From assembly GCA_016861025.1 (NCBI GenBank), contig BOKO01000018.1, positions 52,665 through 116,664 of the forward strand: a stretch of DNA of 64,000 nucleotides. Direction: 5' to 3'. A program made the position numbers and the translations under genes. Shown piece after piece: positions 55,437-63,980 of the stretch. A model generated the notes under the pieces. That model was given only the letters and a program-made list of their open reading frames with translations. It ran no database searches and was not told the DNA's origin. Source of the DNA: Chloroflexota bacterium. Lineage in GTDB: Bacteria > Chloroflexota > Anaerolineae > Caldilineales > Caldilineaceae. Each line of letters opens with the position of its first letter. The stretch's first letter is position 1.

Positions 55437-55913
55437 ATGGACAAAAACAAACCGATTGTACTCGGCGCCGACCATTTTGGAATGCCGCTCAAAGATGCGA
55501 TCCGCGACTATCTGATCAACAAAGGCTACCAGGTGGTTGACATGGGCGTCAATGAAAACACGCCGGTCGATTACCCAGATGTCGGGGCAAAAGTGGCGGA
55601 GGAAGTTGGCGCTGGCAAATATGAGCGCGGCATCCTTGTCTGCGGAACCGGCGCCGGGATGGCGATCGTTGCAAACAAAGTGCCGGGCGTACGCGCCGTG
55701 TGCGTTCAGGACCCATACACCGCCGAACGCGCTGTTGCCAGCAACAATGCGCAGATCATCACCTTTGGCGCACAGATTACCGGCGCGGCTGTGGCGGAGA
55801 AGTTGATCGACATCTGGCTGGCGAGCGAATTTCAAGGCGGGCGGTCGGCGCCAAAGGTCGCCAAGATCGACAGTCTCGATGAAAAATATCGCACGCAGCG
55901 CGCCGATGAATAG
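55437..55913 (+). CDS. rpiB: RpiB/LacA/LacB-family sugar-phosphate isomerase
   Basis: A 158-residue isomerase of the RpiB type (usual length 145-160). It interconverts ribose-5-phosphate and ribulose-5-phosphate, or allose/galactose-6-phosphate relatives. Signature parts are VLGADHFGMPLKDAIRDYL, VDYPDVGAKVAEEVGAG, the Cys-containing ILVCGTGAGMAIVANKVPG and NNAQIITFGAQITG. Active-site Cys is in VCGTGAG. ATG 55437 has GAGAGGGAG 6 nt upstream; a longer frame to 55350 overlaps the previous gene and is rejected. It converges on the DedA-like gene. Confidence 0.93.
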   Translation: MDKNKPIVLGADHFGMPLKDAIRDYLINKGYQVVDMGVNENTPVDYPDVGAKVAEEVGAGKYERGILVCGTGAGMAIVANKVPGVRAVCVQDPYTAERAVASNNAQIITFGAQITGAAVAEKLIDIWLASEFQGGRSAPKVAKIDSLDEKYRTQRADE

Positions 55914-55935
55914 CAGAGCGAGTTGGCAAATTCGC

Positions 55936-56670
55936 CTATTCTGCCGGCGAGCTGAGCGGTGTTTTGAAGAATCCTCGCGTCATGCGCCGCGACCGTCGCA
56001 AGTTCACCAACAAATGGTAGCGCAGCGGTCGCTGATAGCGATACACCAACCCGGCCAACGCCAGGAAAAGCGCCCACTGCCCCAACACAAACCAGGCCGG
56101 CAGGTGCGCTGTCGCCGTGCCGAGCGTGCTGCCAATCAAGATGCCGATGCTGCGCCCAAGCAACACTGCGGGAATCAACTGGCGGATAGGTGTTGTGCCA
56201 AGACCCGCAATGTAGATAGCCAGGTCAGGCAGCGGAAACAGAAAGACCACAAACCAGAGCAAGGGTGAGCGCAGGCGCAGCTTGCGCTCCCACCGAATCA
56301 GTTCAGCGTGGTCAAAAAAACGCTCCAAAATCGGGCGTCCCAGTTTGCGTCCGATCAAAATTGCCAACGTCGCCCCAATCGACAAGCCAAGCAGACTGAG
56401 CAACAGCCCGGCGCCAAAGCCAAAGAGATAACCGCCAAGCACCGATAAAAAGCTGCCAGGCAACGGCGCAATCAGAATTTGCGCAGCAAAGAATGTCACA
56501 TAGGCAAGCGGCGCCAGCGGCCCAAAGCTGATAATCCAGCCGCGTACATCCTCCGCTGCGTCCAGCACATCGGTAATCGGCTCGTTGAGCCACCAGATCA
56601 GAATCACCAATGCCGCGATCAGAAGGACAAGAATCCCACTGTCTCGCCACCGATTGCCAGGAGCAAACAT
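55936..56670 (-). CDS. DedA/TVP38/TMEM64-family membrane protein
   Basis: A 244-residue membrane protein with five or six hydrophobic segments. The family core is PLPGSFLSVLGGYLFGFGAG followed by IGATLAILIGRKLGRP, and a Gly-containing AIYIAGLGTTPIRQLIPAVL near the end. DedA-superfamily proteins act as lipid flippases (C55-isoprenyl phosphate or phospholipids) or proton-dependent transporters. ATG 56670 is used; a TTG at 56679 lies nearer a GGAG site and is possible. It is monocistronic and convergent to rpiB. Confidence 0.9.
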   Translation of the reverse strand: MFAPGNRWRDSGILVLLIAALVILIWWLNEPITDVLDAAEDVRGWIISFGPLAPLAYVTFFAAQILIAPLPGSFLSVLGGYLFGFGAGLLLSLLGLSIGATLAILIGRKLGRPILERFFDHAELIRWERKLRLRSPLLWFVVFLFPLPDLAIYIAGLGTTPIRQLIPAVLLGRSIGILIGSTLGTATAHLPAWFVLGQWALFLALAGLVYRYQRPLRYHLLVNLRRSRRMTRGFFKTPLSSPAE

Positions 56671-56830
56671 AGCGATCAACTCACTCCGCTTGTCAGGAAG
56701 TCATGTCAGGCGTCGGATGTAAACACCGATAGCTTGATGACGAATAACGCTCTTGATCTGTTCCGGTTGGTCGCCACAGACATTGGCTCGAGGCGCAAGA
56801 TCAGGAGCGGTGCACCGATGCCTGGGGAAC

Positions 56831-56863
56831 AAAAAAGGGAGATTACAGACGAAACCTCCCTTT
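56831..56863 (-). terminator. Rho-independent terminator of tRNA-Lys
   Basis: On the minus strand AAAGGGAG, a 14-nt loop, CTCCCTTTTTT. The stem is perfect and the T-run immediate. It begins 5 bp after the tRNA 3' end. Confidence 0.8.
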
Positions 56864-56867
56864 CCAG

Positions 56868-56940
<73 letters not shown>

Positions 56941-56956
56941 TCGATGGTTTTAAATT

Positions 56957-56986
56957 ATTATATAACACGTAGCAAAAAACGGACAA
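56957..56986 (-). promoter_or_regulatory. Promoter of tRNA-Lys
   Basis: Minus-strand TTGTCC (56981-56986), 18-bp spacer, perfect TATAAT (56957-56962). RNA would start about 10 nt before the mature 5' end at 56940. Confidence 0.65.
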
Positions 56987-57044
56987 AAATTCGGGGGCGA
57001 CATTCACGACACAGAAAATAGCAACCGAGTTCCCTGAGATAGGT

Positions 57045-57791
57045 TTATTCCATCATTGCGGAGCGAATCTGACGGGTGATATCCGTTGGGTCCTCCGATT
57101 GCCACACACGCCGCCCGATGGCAACGCCAGCAGCGCCAGCCGATAGTGCGTCACGAACAAGCTGCAAAGTGGAATCGTCCCCTGCGGTCTTTGGCCCACC
57201 AGCCACGATGATCGGCGTCGGCACAGCCGCAACGATTTCTCGAAACTGCGCCACATCACCGCAATAGTTCGTCTTGATCACATCGGCGCCGATCTCCATG
57301 CCAATGCGCGCTGCATGGGCGATAGCAGCCGCATCGAATGACCGGTCACCCGGCGGCATCATCTCGGCGACAACCGGCATTTCGTATGGCTCGCACGCTC
57401 GAATCAGATCAGCAAGCCAGCGATAGATGGCGAGGTCGCCCTCCCGGCCAAAGAATACAGAGACAGCGACTGCGTCTACATCGAGCCGCAACGCCGTGTC
57501 AACATGGGCAATCGGCGTTTCCTGGGCGCCTTGTGCGCTGAGACCGGCAGTCAGACTGACGCGTAGCACCAGCCCAATCTCTGGCCGAAGCGCGGGCGCT
57601 GCGGCGCGCAAAAAGCCTGGCGAGGCGAGGATCGCATTGGCGCCGCCGGCAATCACCTGTTCGACAATTGCACGCGGGCGATGCAACCCCTGCACCGGGC
57701 CCAGCCAGCCACCGTGGTCGAGGGGAGAAAGCAGGCAACGTTGTTTCTCACCTATAAATAGACGGCTCATTCGTCGCGCTTTTCCTAACAT
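57045..57791 (-). CDS. Class I aldolase of the DeoC/FbaB/LsrF-like family
   Basis: A 248-residue TIM-barrel enzyme. The Schiff-base Lys173 sits in MEIGADVIKTNYCGD; Asp25 in LLSPLDHGG and a phosphate site in IIVAGGPKTAG and GAAGVAIGRRVWQSEDP are as in archaeal-type FbaB and LsrF. It likely cleaves a phosphorylated ketose to a triose phosphate plus an aldehyde. ATG 57791 has AAGGAG 8 nt away. It is the last gene of the 57-63.8 kb operon, after the kinase (49 bp gap), consistent with cleaving the kinase's product. Confidence 0.9.
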   Translation of the reverse strand: MLGKARRMSRLFIGEKQRCLLSPLDHGGWLGPVQGLHRPRAIVEQVIAGGANAILASPGFLRAAAPALRPEIGLVLRVSLTAGLSAQGAQETPIAHVDTALRLDVDAVAVSVFFGREGDLAIYRWLADLIRACEPYEMPVVAEMMPPGDRSFDAAAIAHAARIGMEIGADVIKTNYCGDVAQFREIVAAVPTPIIVAGGPKTAGDDSTLQLVRDALSAGAAGVAIGRRVWQSEDPTDITRQIRSAMME

Positions 57792-57840
57792 CGATAGCTC
57801 CTTCCTGATTAGCGATCCAACTCGGAAACATCACGAGCAC

Positions 57841-59331
57841 CTACGCCAACACCCTGTCGGCAAATTCGGTCAACTGGCAATATTGGCGATATAGCGGATC
57901 ATATAACTCGCTGCCAAATTCTGGTCGATAGATCGAAGGCGCATCAAAGGTCTGCGCCAGTGCAGCAGAAAAGTCGACGCCGTCGCCCAGAGCCAGGCGT
58001 GCGTAGGCATATAAAGCACGCGTCACCGTCTCATCGCCAGTATAAACATGGACAGGCAGTTGACAGATATCGGCAATAATTTGAGGCCAGCCAGCAACGG
58101 ACGCGCCGCCGCCAGCCAGCGCAATAGTTTCCAAAGATACGCCAAGCTCGGCGAAAATGTCCAGCAGATAGCGCAGGCTGAAAGCGACGCCCTCCATCAC
58201 AGCGCGCAGCATGTGCGGACGGCGATGGGCAAGGGTCAACCCATAAAAAGCGCCGCGCAGATTGTCGTTCCAGAAGGGGCTGCGCTCGCCGGATAGAAAC
58301 GGCAAAAAGACAAGCCCCTCCGCCCCCGCTGGCATCGTCAACGCCTGCTGCACGGCCGAATCGAACGTTGTCTGGTCGTCGTACAGGCTGCGCCAGGCCC
58401 ACTGCACGGCAGCGCCGGTGGTCGAACTGACGCCGCCCACAAGTGGGAAAGCGAGCAACGGATAGGTGTACACGCGTTGGAGAGGATCGTTGATCTCCTG
58501 TCCGGGCGGCAGCGGCGTAAAGATCATCGAAGAACTCCCCAAACTGCAGGTCACTTGACCAAATCGTGGCAGCGCACCGGAAACTAGCGCCAGCACATCA
58601 CCGGCGCCAACGATCACTCTCACGTCGCGCCGCAAATGATAACGTTCCGCCAATTCCGGCAAGAGCCGACCGCCATCGTCCTGCGGGTGATGCAATGAAG
58701 GCAGAATATCGGCGTCAATGCCCACCATCGCCAATCGCTCGGTCGCCCAGGTCAACCTGTCCCAATCCAGAAGGGCAGCGCCGCCGGCTTCGGTATAGTC
58801 GGTCATCTGGAGGCCGGTCAGCCGATAGCGCAGATAATCCTTGGGCCACAGCACGCATTTCGTATTGCGCAGCACTTCTGGCTGATGGCGTGCGAGCCAT
58901 ACCAACTTGGGCAGCGTGTATGTTGAGTTCAGGTGACAGGGCGCCAAACCGAGACGCTCCTGCAACTCACGCGTCTCCGCAACTGCGCGTCGATCTAGCC
59001 AGAGGATCGTGGGAGAAAGCACCTCTCCATCGCCGTCTAGCAAAACCGCCGTGTGCATTTGACCGGTCACTCCAAGCGCCTGCACTTGTCCCAAGTCGAC
59101 GCCTGAAGATCGCAACTCGGTCATCGCATCTTCAAAAGCGAACCACCAGGCATGTGGATCAGCCTCCGCCCATCCCGGTTGAGGCGTGGCATAGGCATAT
59201 CGGCGGCTTATACTCGCCAGCACCCGCCCCTCACAGCTATAAACCACCACCTTTAGCGCAGAGGTGCCGACATCAACAGCAAGCACCATCGGCGAATCTG
59301 AATGCGTTGAATCGCTCGTCGGTTTGTTCAC
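57841..59331 (-). CDS. FGGY-family carbohydrate kinase (xylulokinase-like)
   Basis: A 496-residue FGGY kinase: VLAVDVGTSALKVVVYSCEG at the phosphate site, VTGQMHTAVLLDGDG (close to the xylulokinase GQMH loop), ILWLDRRAVAETREL, CSLGSSSMIFTPL and the C-terminal ETIALAGGGASVAGWPQIIA. It phosphorylates a ketose or polyol imported by this operon. The GTG at 59331 overlaps the dehydrogenase stop (GTGA); ATG 59289 is the alternative. It shares little motif detail with the kinase at 24012, so the two probably use different sugars. Confidence 0.92.
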   Translation of the reverse strand: MNKPTSDSTHSDSPMVLAVDVGTSALKVVVYSCEGRVLASISRRYAYATPQPGWAEADPHAWWFAFEDAMTELRSSGVDLGQVQALGVTGQMHTAVLLDGDGEVLSPTILWLDRRAVAETRELQERLGLAPCHLNSTYTLPKLVWLARHQPEVLRNTKCVLWPKDYLRYRLTGLQMTDYTEAGGAALLDWDRLTWATERLAMVGIDADILPSLHHPQDDGGRLLPELAERYHLRRDVRVIVGAGDVLALVSGALPRFGQVTCSLGSSSMIFTPLPPGQEINDPLQRVYTYPLLAFPLVGGVSSTTGAAVQWAWRSLYDDQTTFDSAVQQALTMPAGAEGLVFLPFLSGERSPFWNDNLRGAFYGLTLAHRRPHMLRAVMEGVAFSLRYLLDIFAELGVSLETIALAGGGASVAGWPQIIADICQLPVHVYTGDETVTRALYAYARLALGDGVDFSAALAQTFDAPSIYRPEFGSELYDPLYRQYCQLTEFADRVLA

Positions 59332-60368
59332 GCTTCGCCGTTGACTTCCATGACAATCTTGAGACCGGCGCGATTCTTGACCATCTCAAGCCCTTTCGCT
59401 AATTCGGGAAGAGGCAAGAGATCGCTGATCAACGCCTCGGTTTGCACCTGCCCCGACTCGATCATAGTGAGCGCACGGTGCATATTCTCCGGCGTGCTAT
59501 CCGCCGATCCTGTGATAACCCACTCTCCGTAGTGAATCTGGTTCGGGTCGAGATGAATCTGATCTTTGGGATAAATGCCAGCGAAGATGTTTAAGCGACC
59601 GCCCGGCGCCAGATAAGGGACAACTTCTTCCACCATACGCGCTGAGCCGACCGTCAGCGCAATCGCATCGGCGCCCCAGCCGTTGGTCACGTCTTTGATG
59701 AATCCTCCGAGATCGGTTGTCTGTGGGTCCACCACCCAATCGGCGCCTAACGCCTGCGCTTTTTCACGGCGGGCAGCGACCGGATCAGAAGCAATCACGC
59801 GCGCGCCAAATGTGCGCGCCACTTGCATGTGCATCAGTCCGATCGGTCCTAAGCCTACGACAAGCTCGACCTCACCCGGATAGAGGCGCAGCATATCCTG
59901 GCCGCGCAACACGCACGCCAATGGCTCCATCATCGAGGCGGCTTTTAAGCTGACGCCGGCGCGAATCGGGTGAATGTTGCGCTGCGGCACACAGACATAA
60001 TCCGCATACCCTCCGCCGTATTGCAAATAGGTCGGGCGTTGACATCGATTGGGGCGCCCGGTGCGACAGGCTTTGCAGACGCCGCATTTGACGATCATGT
60101 CTGGGGCGACAGGTTGACCCACCTCCAATCCTTTGACGTTCTTGCCGACAGCGGCCACGCGCCCTGCAACCTCGTGTCCCAACACACGCGGAAAAGCCAC
60201 AGCCGACGAAAGGCCTGAGAACGCGCGTACATCCCAGGGGCAGATGGCGGCATAGGCGACTTTCACAAGTACGTCGTCATCTCCGACCGGATGAACGGGA
60301 AGATGACGCAGTTCGACTTCGTGTGGGCGTTCACACCACATCACGCGCATCGTGTTTGCCGATGACAT
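59328..60368 (-). CDS. Zinc-dependent alcohol/polyol dehydrogenase (MDR family)
   Basis: A 346-residue medium-chain dehydrogenase of the sorbitol/threonine dehydrogenase type. Catalytic zinc residues are Cys43 (AAICPWD), His65 and Glu66 (VLGHEVAG). The structural zinc set Cys95, Cys98, Cys101, Cys109 has classical spacing. The NAD site is VELVVGLGPIGLMHMQVART. ATG 60368 has AAGGAG. It overlaps the FGGY kinase start by 4 bp. It probably oxidises an imported polyol to a ketose, the kinase substrate. The 157 bp upstream to the permease gene show nothing notable. Confidence 0.94.
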   Translation of the reverse strand: MSSANTMRVMWCERPHEVELRHLPVHPVGDDDVLVKVAYAAICPWDVRAFSGLSSAVAFPRVLGHEVAGRVAAVGKNVKGLEVGQPVAPDMIVKCGVCKACRTGRPNRCQRPTYLQYGGGYADYVCVPQRNIHPIRAGVSLKAASMMEPLACVLRGQDMLRLYPGEVELVVGLGPIGLMHMQVARTFGARVIASDPVAARREKAQALGADWVVDPQTTDLGGFIKDVTNGWGADAIALTVGSARMVEEVVPYLAPGGRLNIFAGIYPKDQIHLDPNQIHYGEWVITGSADSTPENMHRALTMIESGQVQTEALISDLLPLPELAKGLEMVKNRAGLKIVMEVNGEA

Positions 60369-60525
60369 AGATGCTCCTTTTTCTTGTCCCATGGATAGTT
60401 GCAACCAGAGGTGAGCAACGGTTTGTCGCGTAGTTCTTTGACGCCGGTGGTGATGTCTTGCAGGCTATCGTTTGGCGCAAATAATGTGTGATGAGTCATC
60501 TGTCGATTATCCCGCGCGCCCGCTA

Positions 60526-61398
60526 TCATCCTTTGGTGGCGCCCATCGTGGCGCCCTGGACAAAGTAGCGATTCAAAAAGAGTGCAATCACCAGCGCCGG
60601 AATGATTGCAAAAAGACACATCACGGCCATTTTGCCCCAGTTGATCTCCACGGCGCTAAATGAGGCGAGAATGCCGAGCGGGATTGTCTTGGTCTCAGGC
60701 GACGTCAACATCAGCGCAAAGAGAAAATCATTCCAACTAAAGATGATGACATAGATCGCGGCTGCCACGACGCCCGGAATCGACAGCGGCAGTGCAACAC
60801 GCCAGAAAGCCGCAAAGCGCGAGGCGCCATCGACCAGTGCGGCTTCTTCCATTTCCTTCGGGACATCGGCAAAATAACTGCGCATCATCCAGACGACGAA
60901 TGCAGCATCGAACACCGTGTCCAAAATAATCAGCGAAGCATAGGTTCCCAACAGGCGCAAGTCGCGCATGATCAGATAAAACGGGATGAGCATGGCAATC
61001 GGAGGCACCATCAGCAGGATCAGAAAAAAGTAGGCTGAGCTGTTCAGAATGCGCGATTGTGAGCGCGCAATTGCGTAGCCGGCTGGGACGCCCAAGGCCA
61101 GAGAGAGAATCGTAGCGCCGGTGGAGACGATGATGCTATTGAGCAAATACTGGCTGATCTTCGTGGTTGCCAGCACTTCCTGAAAGTTGCGCAGCGTGAA
61201 CTCAAAGAACAGCCATCGCGGCGGAATCGCAAATGCCTCGCGTCCAAATTTGAACGATGTCGTCACCAGCCAGAAGATCGGCAGCATAAAGAAAAGCACA
61301 ACAAGAATGGTGACAATGGTCAGGACAACCCGTTCGAGGGCGCTTCGCCTGTTCATCACACTGATTTCGTCGCTATGCCTGCTTCGTCGAAAGATCAC
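60526..61398 (-). CDS. Carbohydrate ABC permease, MalG type
   Basis: A 290-residue MalG-type permease with six membrane segments and EAA-loop DVPKEMEEAALVDGASRFAA, followed by FWRVALPLSIPG. It ends FLNRYFVQGATMGATKG, typical of the family. The GTG at 61398 overlaps the MalF-type stop (GTGA) and has AAGG upstream; ATG 61356 lacks a ribosome site. It completes the importer with the next two genes upstream; no ATPase is linked. Confidence 0.94.
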   Translation of the reverse strand: MIFRRSRHSDEISVMNRRSALERVVLTIVTILVVLFFMLPIFWLVTTSFKFGREAFAIPPRWLFFEFTLRNFQEVLATTKISQYLLNSIIVSTGATILSLALGVPAGYAIARSQSRILNSSAYFFLILLMVPPIAMLIPFYLIMRDLRLLGTYASLIILDTVFDAAFVVWMMRSYFADVPKEMEEAALVDGASRFAAFWRVALPLSIPGVVAAAIYVIIFSWNDFLFALMLTSPETKTIPLGILASFSAVEINWGKMAVMCLFAIIPALVIALFLNRYFVQGATMGATKG

Positions 61399-62330
61399 AA
61401 CTGTTGCCTTTCCAGCAGCATGATGTATAGGGCGGATAGAATCGCAATAATGACCAGAAGCACATTGGCGAGAGATGCTGCATAGCCCATGTCAAAGAAG
61501 GTCATGCCGACCGTATAGATGTGGAAATTGAGAACCGTCGTCGTGGAGCCGGGACCCCCGCCTGTGGTGGCGTAAATCGTATCAAAGACTTTGAACGACT
61601 GCATTGTACGCAATAACAGCGCGACCAGAATCGTCGGTTTGAGCAATGGGAGCGTGATATGGATGAAACGACTCCAGCGCGTGGCGCCGTCGGCGTAGGC
61701 TGCCTCGTATGGTTCGGTGGGCAGACTCTTGAGGCCGGCAAGAAAAATGATCATTAACAAAGGCGTCCATTGCCATACATCGATCAAAATGACCGCCGGC
61801 ATCGCCCAGGCTGGCTCCGCCAACGGCCCACGACCTACGCTGACGCCCATCTGCTTGAGATAATAGGGGATGACGCCAAAATCGGCGTTGTACAATGACT
61901 TCCAAACCAGCCCGACCACCAATGGCGGCAACGCCATCGGCACCAATAGGAAAGACCGGACGAACCGCGTCGTCCGCATTTCAGACGCCAGCAGCAACGC
62001 CAACGCGAGACCGAGCAGGAGTTCAACAATCACCGTGCCCGCAACATAGATCAAAGTCACGCGCAGCGCAGTGAGGACGGTCGGGTCTTGCAGCGCGCGC
62101 AGGTAGTTGTCCACTCCTACAAAGGTCTGGACTTGATTGGGGTCAGTCAGACGATATTTGAAGAAACTGATTCGAAACGAGAAAAGAAGCGGGTAAATTG
62201 CAACGGCGACGACGAACACCAGAAGGGGCGCCAGCATTACCCAGTAAGCGCCCTCGCGGGAACGGAAACGTCGCACGCGAGCCAGCCAGCGATTCTCCTG
62301 CGTCGATATCTGGTGATCTGTGGTGACCAT
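61395..62330 (-). CDS. Carbohydrate ABC permease, MalF type
   Basis: A 311-residue MalF-type permease without a large outside insertion. The first segment is YWVMLAPLLVFVVAVAIYPL; the EAA loop is EPYEAAYADGATRWSRFIHI followed by TLPLLKPTI. The end is a hydrophobic ALLSALYIMLLERQ-like tail. It is translationally linked to the MalG-type gene. The weak ribosome site fits its place after the binding protein and an mRNA hairpin. Confidence 0.95.
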   Translation of the reverse strand: MVTTDHQISTQENRWLARVRRFRSREGAYWVMLAPLLVFVVAVAIYPLLFSFRISFFKYRLTDPNQVQTFVGVDNYLRALQDPTVLTALRVTLIYVAGTVIVELLLGLALALLLASEMRTTRFVRSFLLVPMALPPLVVGLVWKSLYNADFGVIPYYLKQMGVSVGRGPLAEPAWAMPAVILIDVWQWTPLLMIIFLAGLKSLPTEPYEAAYADGATRWSRFIHITLPLLKPTILVALLLRTMQSFKVFDTIYATTGGGPGSTTTVLNFHIYTVGMTFFDMGYAASLANVLLVIIAILSALYIMLLERQQL

Positions 62331-62344
62331 GCGGCATATCCAGC

Positions 62345-62382
62345 GTCAAGGTGGGGTGATGCACTGATCGCCCCACCTTGAC
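62345..62382 (-). terminator. Intercistronic hairpin after the binding-protein gene
   Basis: A 12-bp perfect stem, GTCAAGGTGGGG (62345-62356) with CCCCACCTTGAC (62371-62382). No T-run follows on the minus strand, so it probably stabilises the upstream binding-protein mRNA or only partly stops transcription. Confidence 0.6.
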
Positions 62383-62422
62383 AGTATGATGCTGAAGTTA
62401 CGTGAACGATATTGTAGGAACG

Positions 62423-63757
62423 TTATTGCCAGTTGTCTTCGACTTGCTTCTGCGCTGCATCGAGCGCCTCCTCCGCCGTCACCTGCCCGACAATGAAGGC
62501 GTTTACGTGCGTCCCAAGTGCATCCTGGATGATGCTGTATTGTGGAATACGCGGTCGATAGTCGCCGTCACCCTTCTCGAACGATTCGAGCAAGACCGGC
62601 ATCCAGGGATATTGAGCCACGATCTCCGGATCGGTCATTGTGCTGCGGCGAATAGGCGCGCCGTCGTTGCGAAGCCATTCTTTTTGGATTTCAGGCGAGG
62701 TCAACCACTTGATGAACTGCCACGCGCATTCTTGCTCCTGCGGCGTGGAGTCTGCATTGATGCCGATGCCCCAACCGCCAAAACCAAACTTTGGCTCCAG
62801 GCCCGCTTTCACTGGCGCCACGGCAATATCCACTTTACCAACGACCGAGGAAATTTCTGGATTTTCGTAGCCAGCGCGCGCAATGCTCCAGCCTTCCATC
62901 ATTGCTACGTTGCCGCTGCGGAAAGCGGTCTCTCGCTGATCCCACCAGTAGTCCGCCGATCCTGGCGGAGCATAGTTGAAGAGTTCGCCAAAAAACTTCA
63001 ATATTTCAGCATTCTCCGGTGTATTCAGCGCCGGCTTGCCCTCATCATCAAGAATGCGACCGCCATGTTGCTGCACCCAAACCATGTAGTCCTGCGCCAC
63101 CGCCGGGCCTTTGGCGCCAAGAAGCGCCATCCCATAAAAACCTGCATCAGGATCGGTCAGCGCCTGTGCTGCTGCAAGCAATTCTTCTTGTGTTGCAGGC
63201 GGTTCGATGCCCGCCTCTTCCAGAACATCTTTACGATAATTCAACACATTGGCATAGCCGGCCAGCGGATAGGCGACATGGGCGCCCTGCCACTCGCCCA
63301 ATGTCCATGCCACCGGCAGGATGTCGTCAAGCTGGAGCTCTGCTTCGTCACGCGCCATAAAATCGTCGAGCGGCAGGGTGTACTGATTCTGCCCAAATTC
63401 GCCCGACCATACAATATCGACGGTCATCAGATCATAGTTGGCGGTCTGTCCGACAAAATCTGCGATCAATTTTTGGTACAGATCGACATACCCCAACTCA
63501 TCCAATGTCAACCTGGCTCCTGATGCCTCTTCAAACTGCGGAATCAATGCACGGAACGCTGCGACATATTGGTCCGTCATTGAAGCGAGCACCAGGTTCT
63601 GTCCCTGGCAAACCTCCAAACCCGCAGCTATTGGCGCAGGCGCCTCTGCAGCGGGCGCCGCCGATGGGGCTGCGACCGGGGCAGCGCAACCTACAATCGA
63701 CAACACCAATATTGCTATTACAATCGAATGACACAGCCGACAAAACTTATGATACAT
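62423..63757 (-). CDS. Sugar/polyol-binding lipoprotein (family 1)
   Basis: A 444-residue solute-binding lipoprotein: signal VIAILVLSIVGC with lipobox IVGC, then an Ala/Pro linker. Mature blocks are QFEEASGARLTLDELGYVDL, DLMTVDIVWSGEFGQNQYTL, YPLAGYANVLNYRKDVLEEA and GGWGIGINADSTPQEQECAW. Compared with typical members it begins with an unusual EVCQGQNLVLASMTDQY segment containing a second Cys. ATG 63757 has AAAGGAG. It is the first gene of a six-gene operon with two permeases, a Zn dehydrogenase, a kinase and an aldolase. Confidence 0.93.
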   Translation of the reverse strand: MYHKFCRLCHSIVIAILVLSIVGCAAPVAAPSAAPAAEAPAPIAAGLEVCQGQNLVLASMTDQYVAAFRALIPQFEEASGARLTLDELGYVDLYQKLIADFVGQTANYDLMTVDIVWSGEFGQNQYTLPLDDFMARDEAELQLDDILPVAWTLGEWQGAHVAYPLAGYANVLNYRKDVLEEAGIEPPATQEELLAAAQALTDPDAGFYGMALLGAKGPAVAQDYMVWVQQHGGRILDDEGKPALNTPENAEILKFFGELFNYAPPGSADYWWDQRETAFRSGNVAMMEGWSIARAGYENPEISSVVGKVDIAVAPVKAGLEPKFGFGGWGIGINADSTPQEQECAWQFIKWLTSPEIQKEWLRNDGAPIRRSTMTDPEIVAQYPWMPVLLESFEKGDGDYRPRIPQYSIIQDALGTHVNAFIVGQVTAEEALDAAQKQVEDNWQ

Positions 63758-63911
63758 CTTGATGCTCCTTTCAATTCGGTCTCAGAAAAAAGGACAAGTC
63801 CACAGAAATATTTGCAACATGACGAGACTAGATCGGATTGCGAAGACGCTGTTGAGGTGTAGAAAATGATAACATTACCTTGATTGCTAGTTGTGCGATG
63901 GTGAAATTTGG

Positions 63912-63980
63912 CGTTCATGGGGTCTCCGAAGAGGATGGAGTTACCAAACAACCGTCCAAAGGAGAGCACCATGAACGCCA
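63912..63980. repeat. Inverted repeat flanking the start of the last gene
   Basis: GGCGTTCATGGGGTCTCC (63919-63936 region) and GGAGAGCACCATGAACGCC (63961-63979) are inverted copies about 25-30 bp apart. Both arms contain an ATGAACGCC start-like sequence, one on each strand. It may be the end of an insertion sequence or a decayed duplicate of the gene start. Confidence 0.45.
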
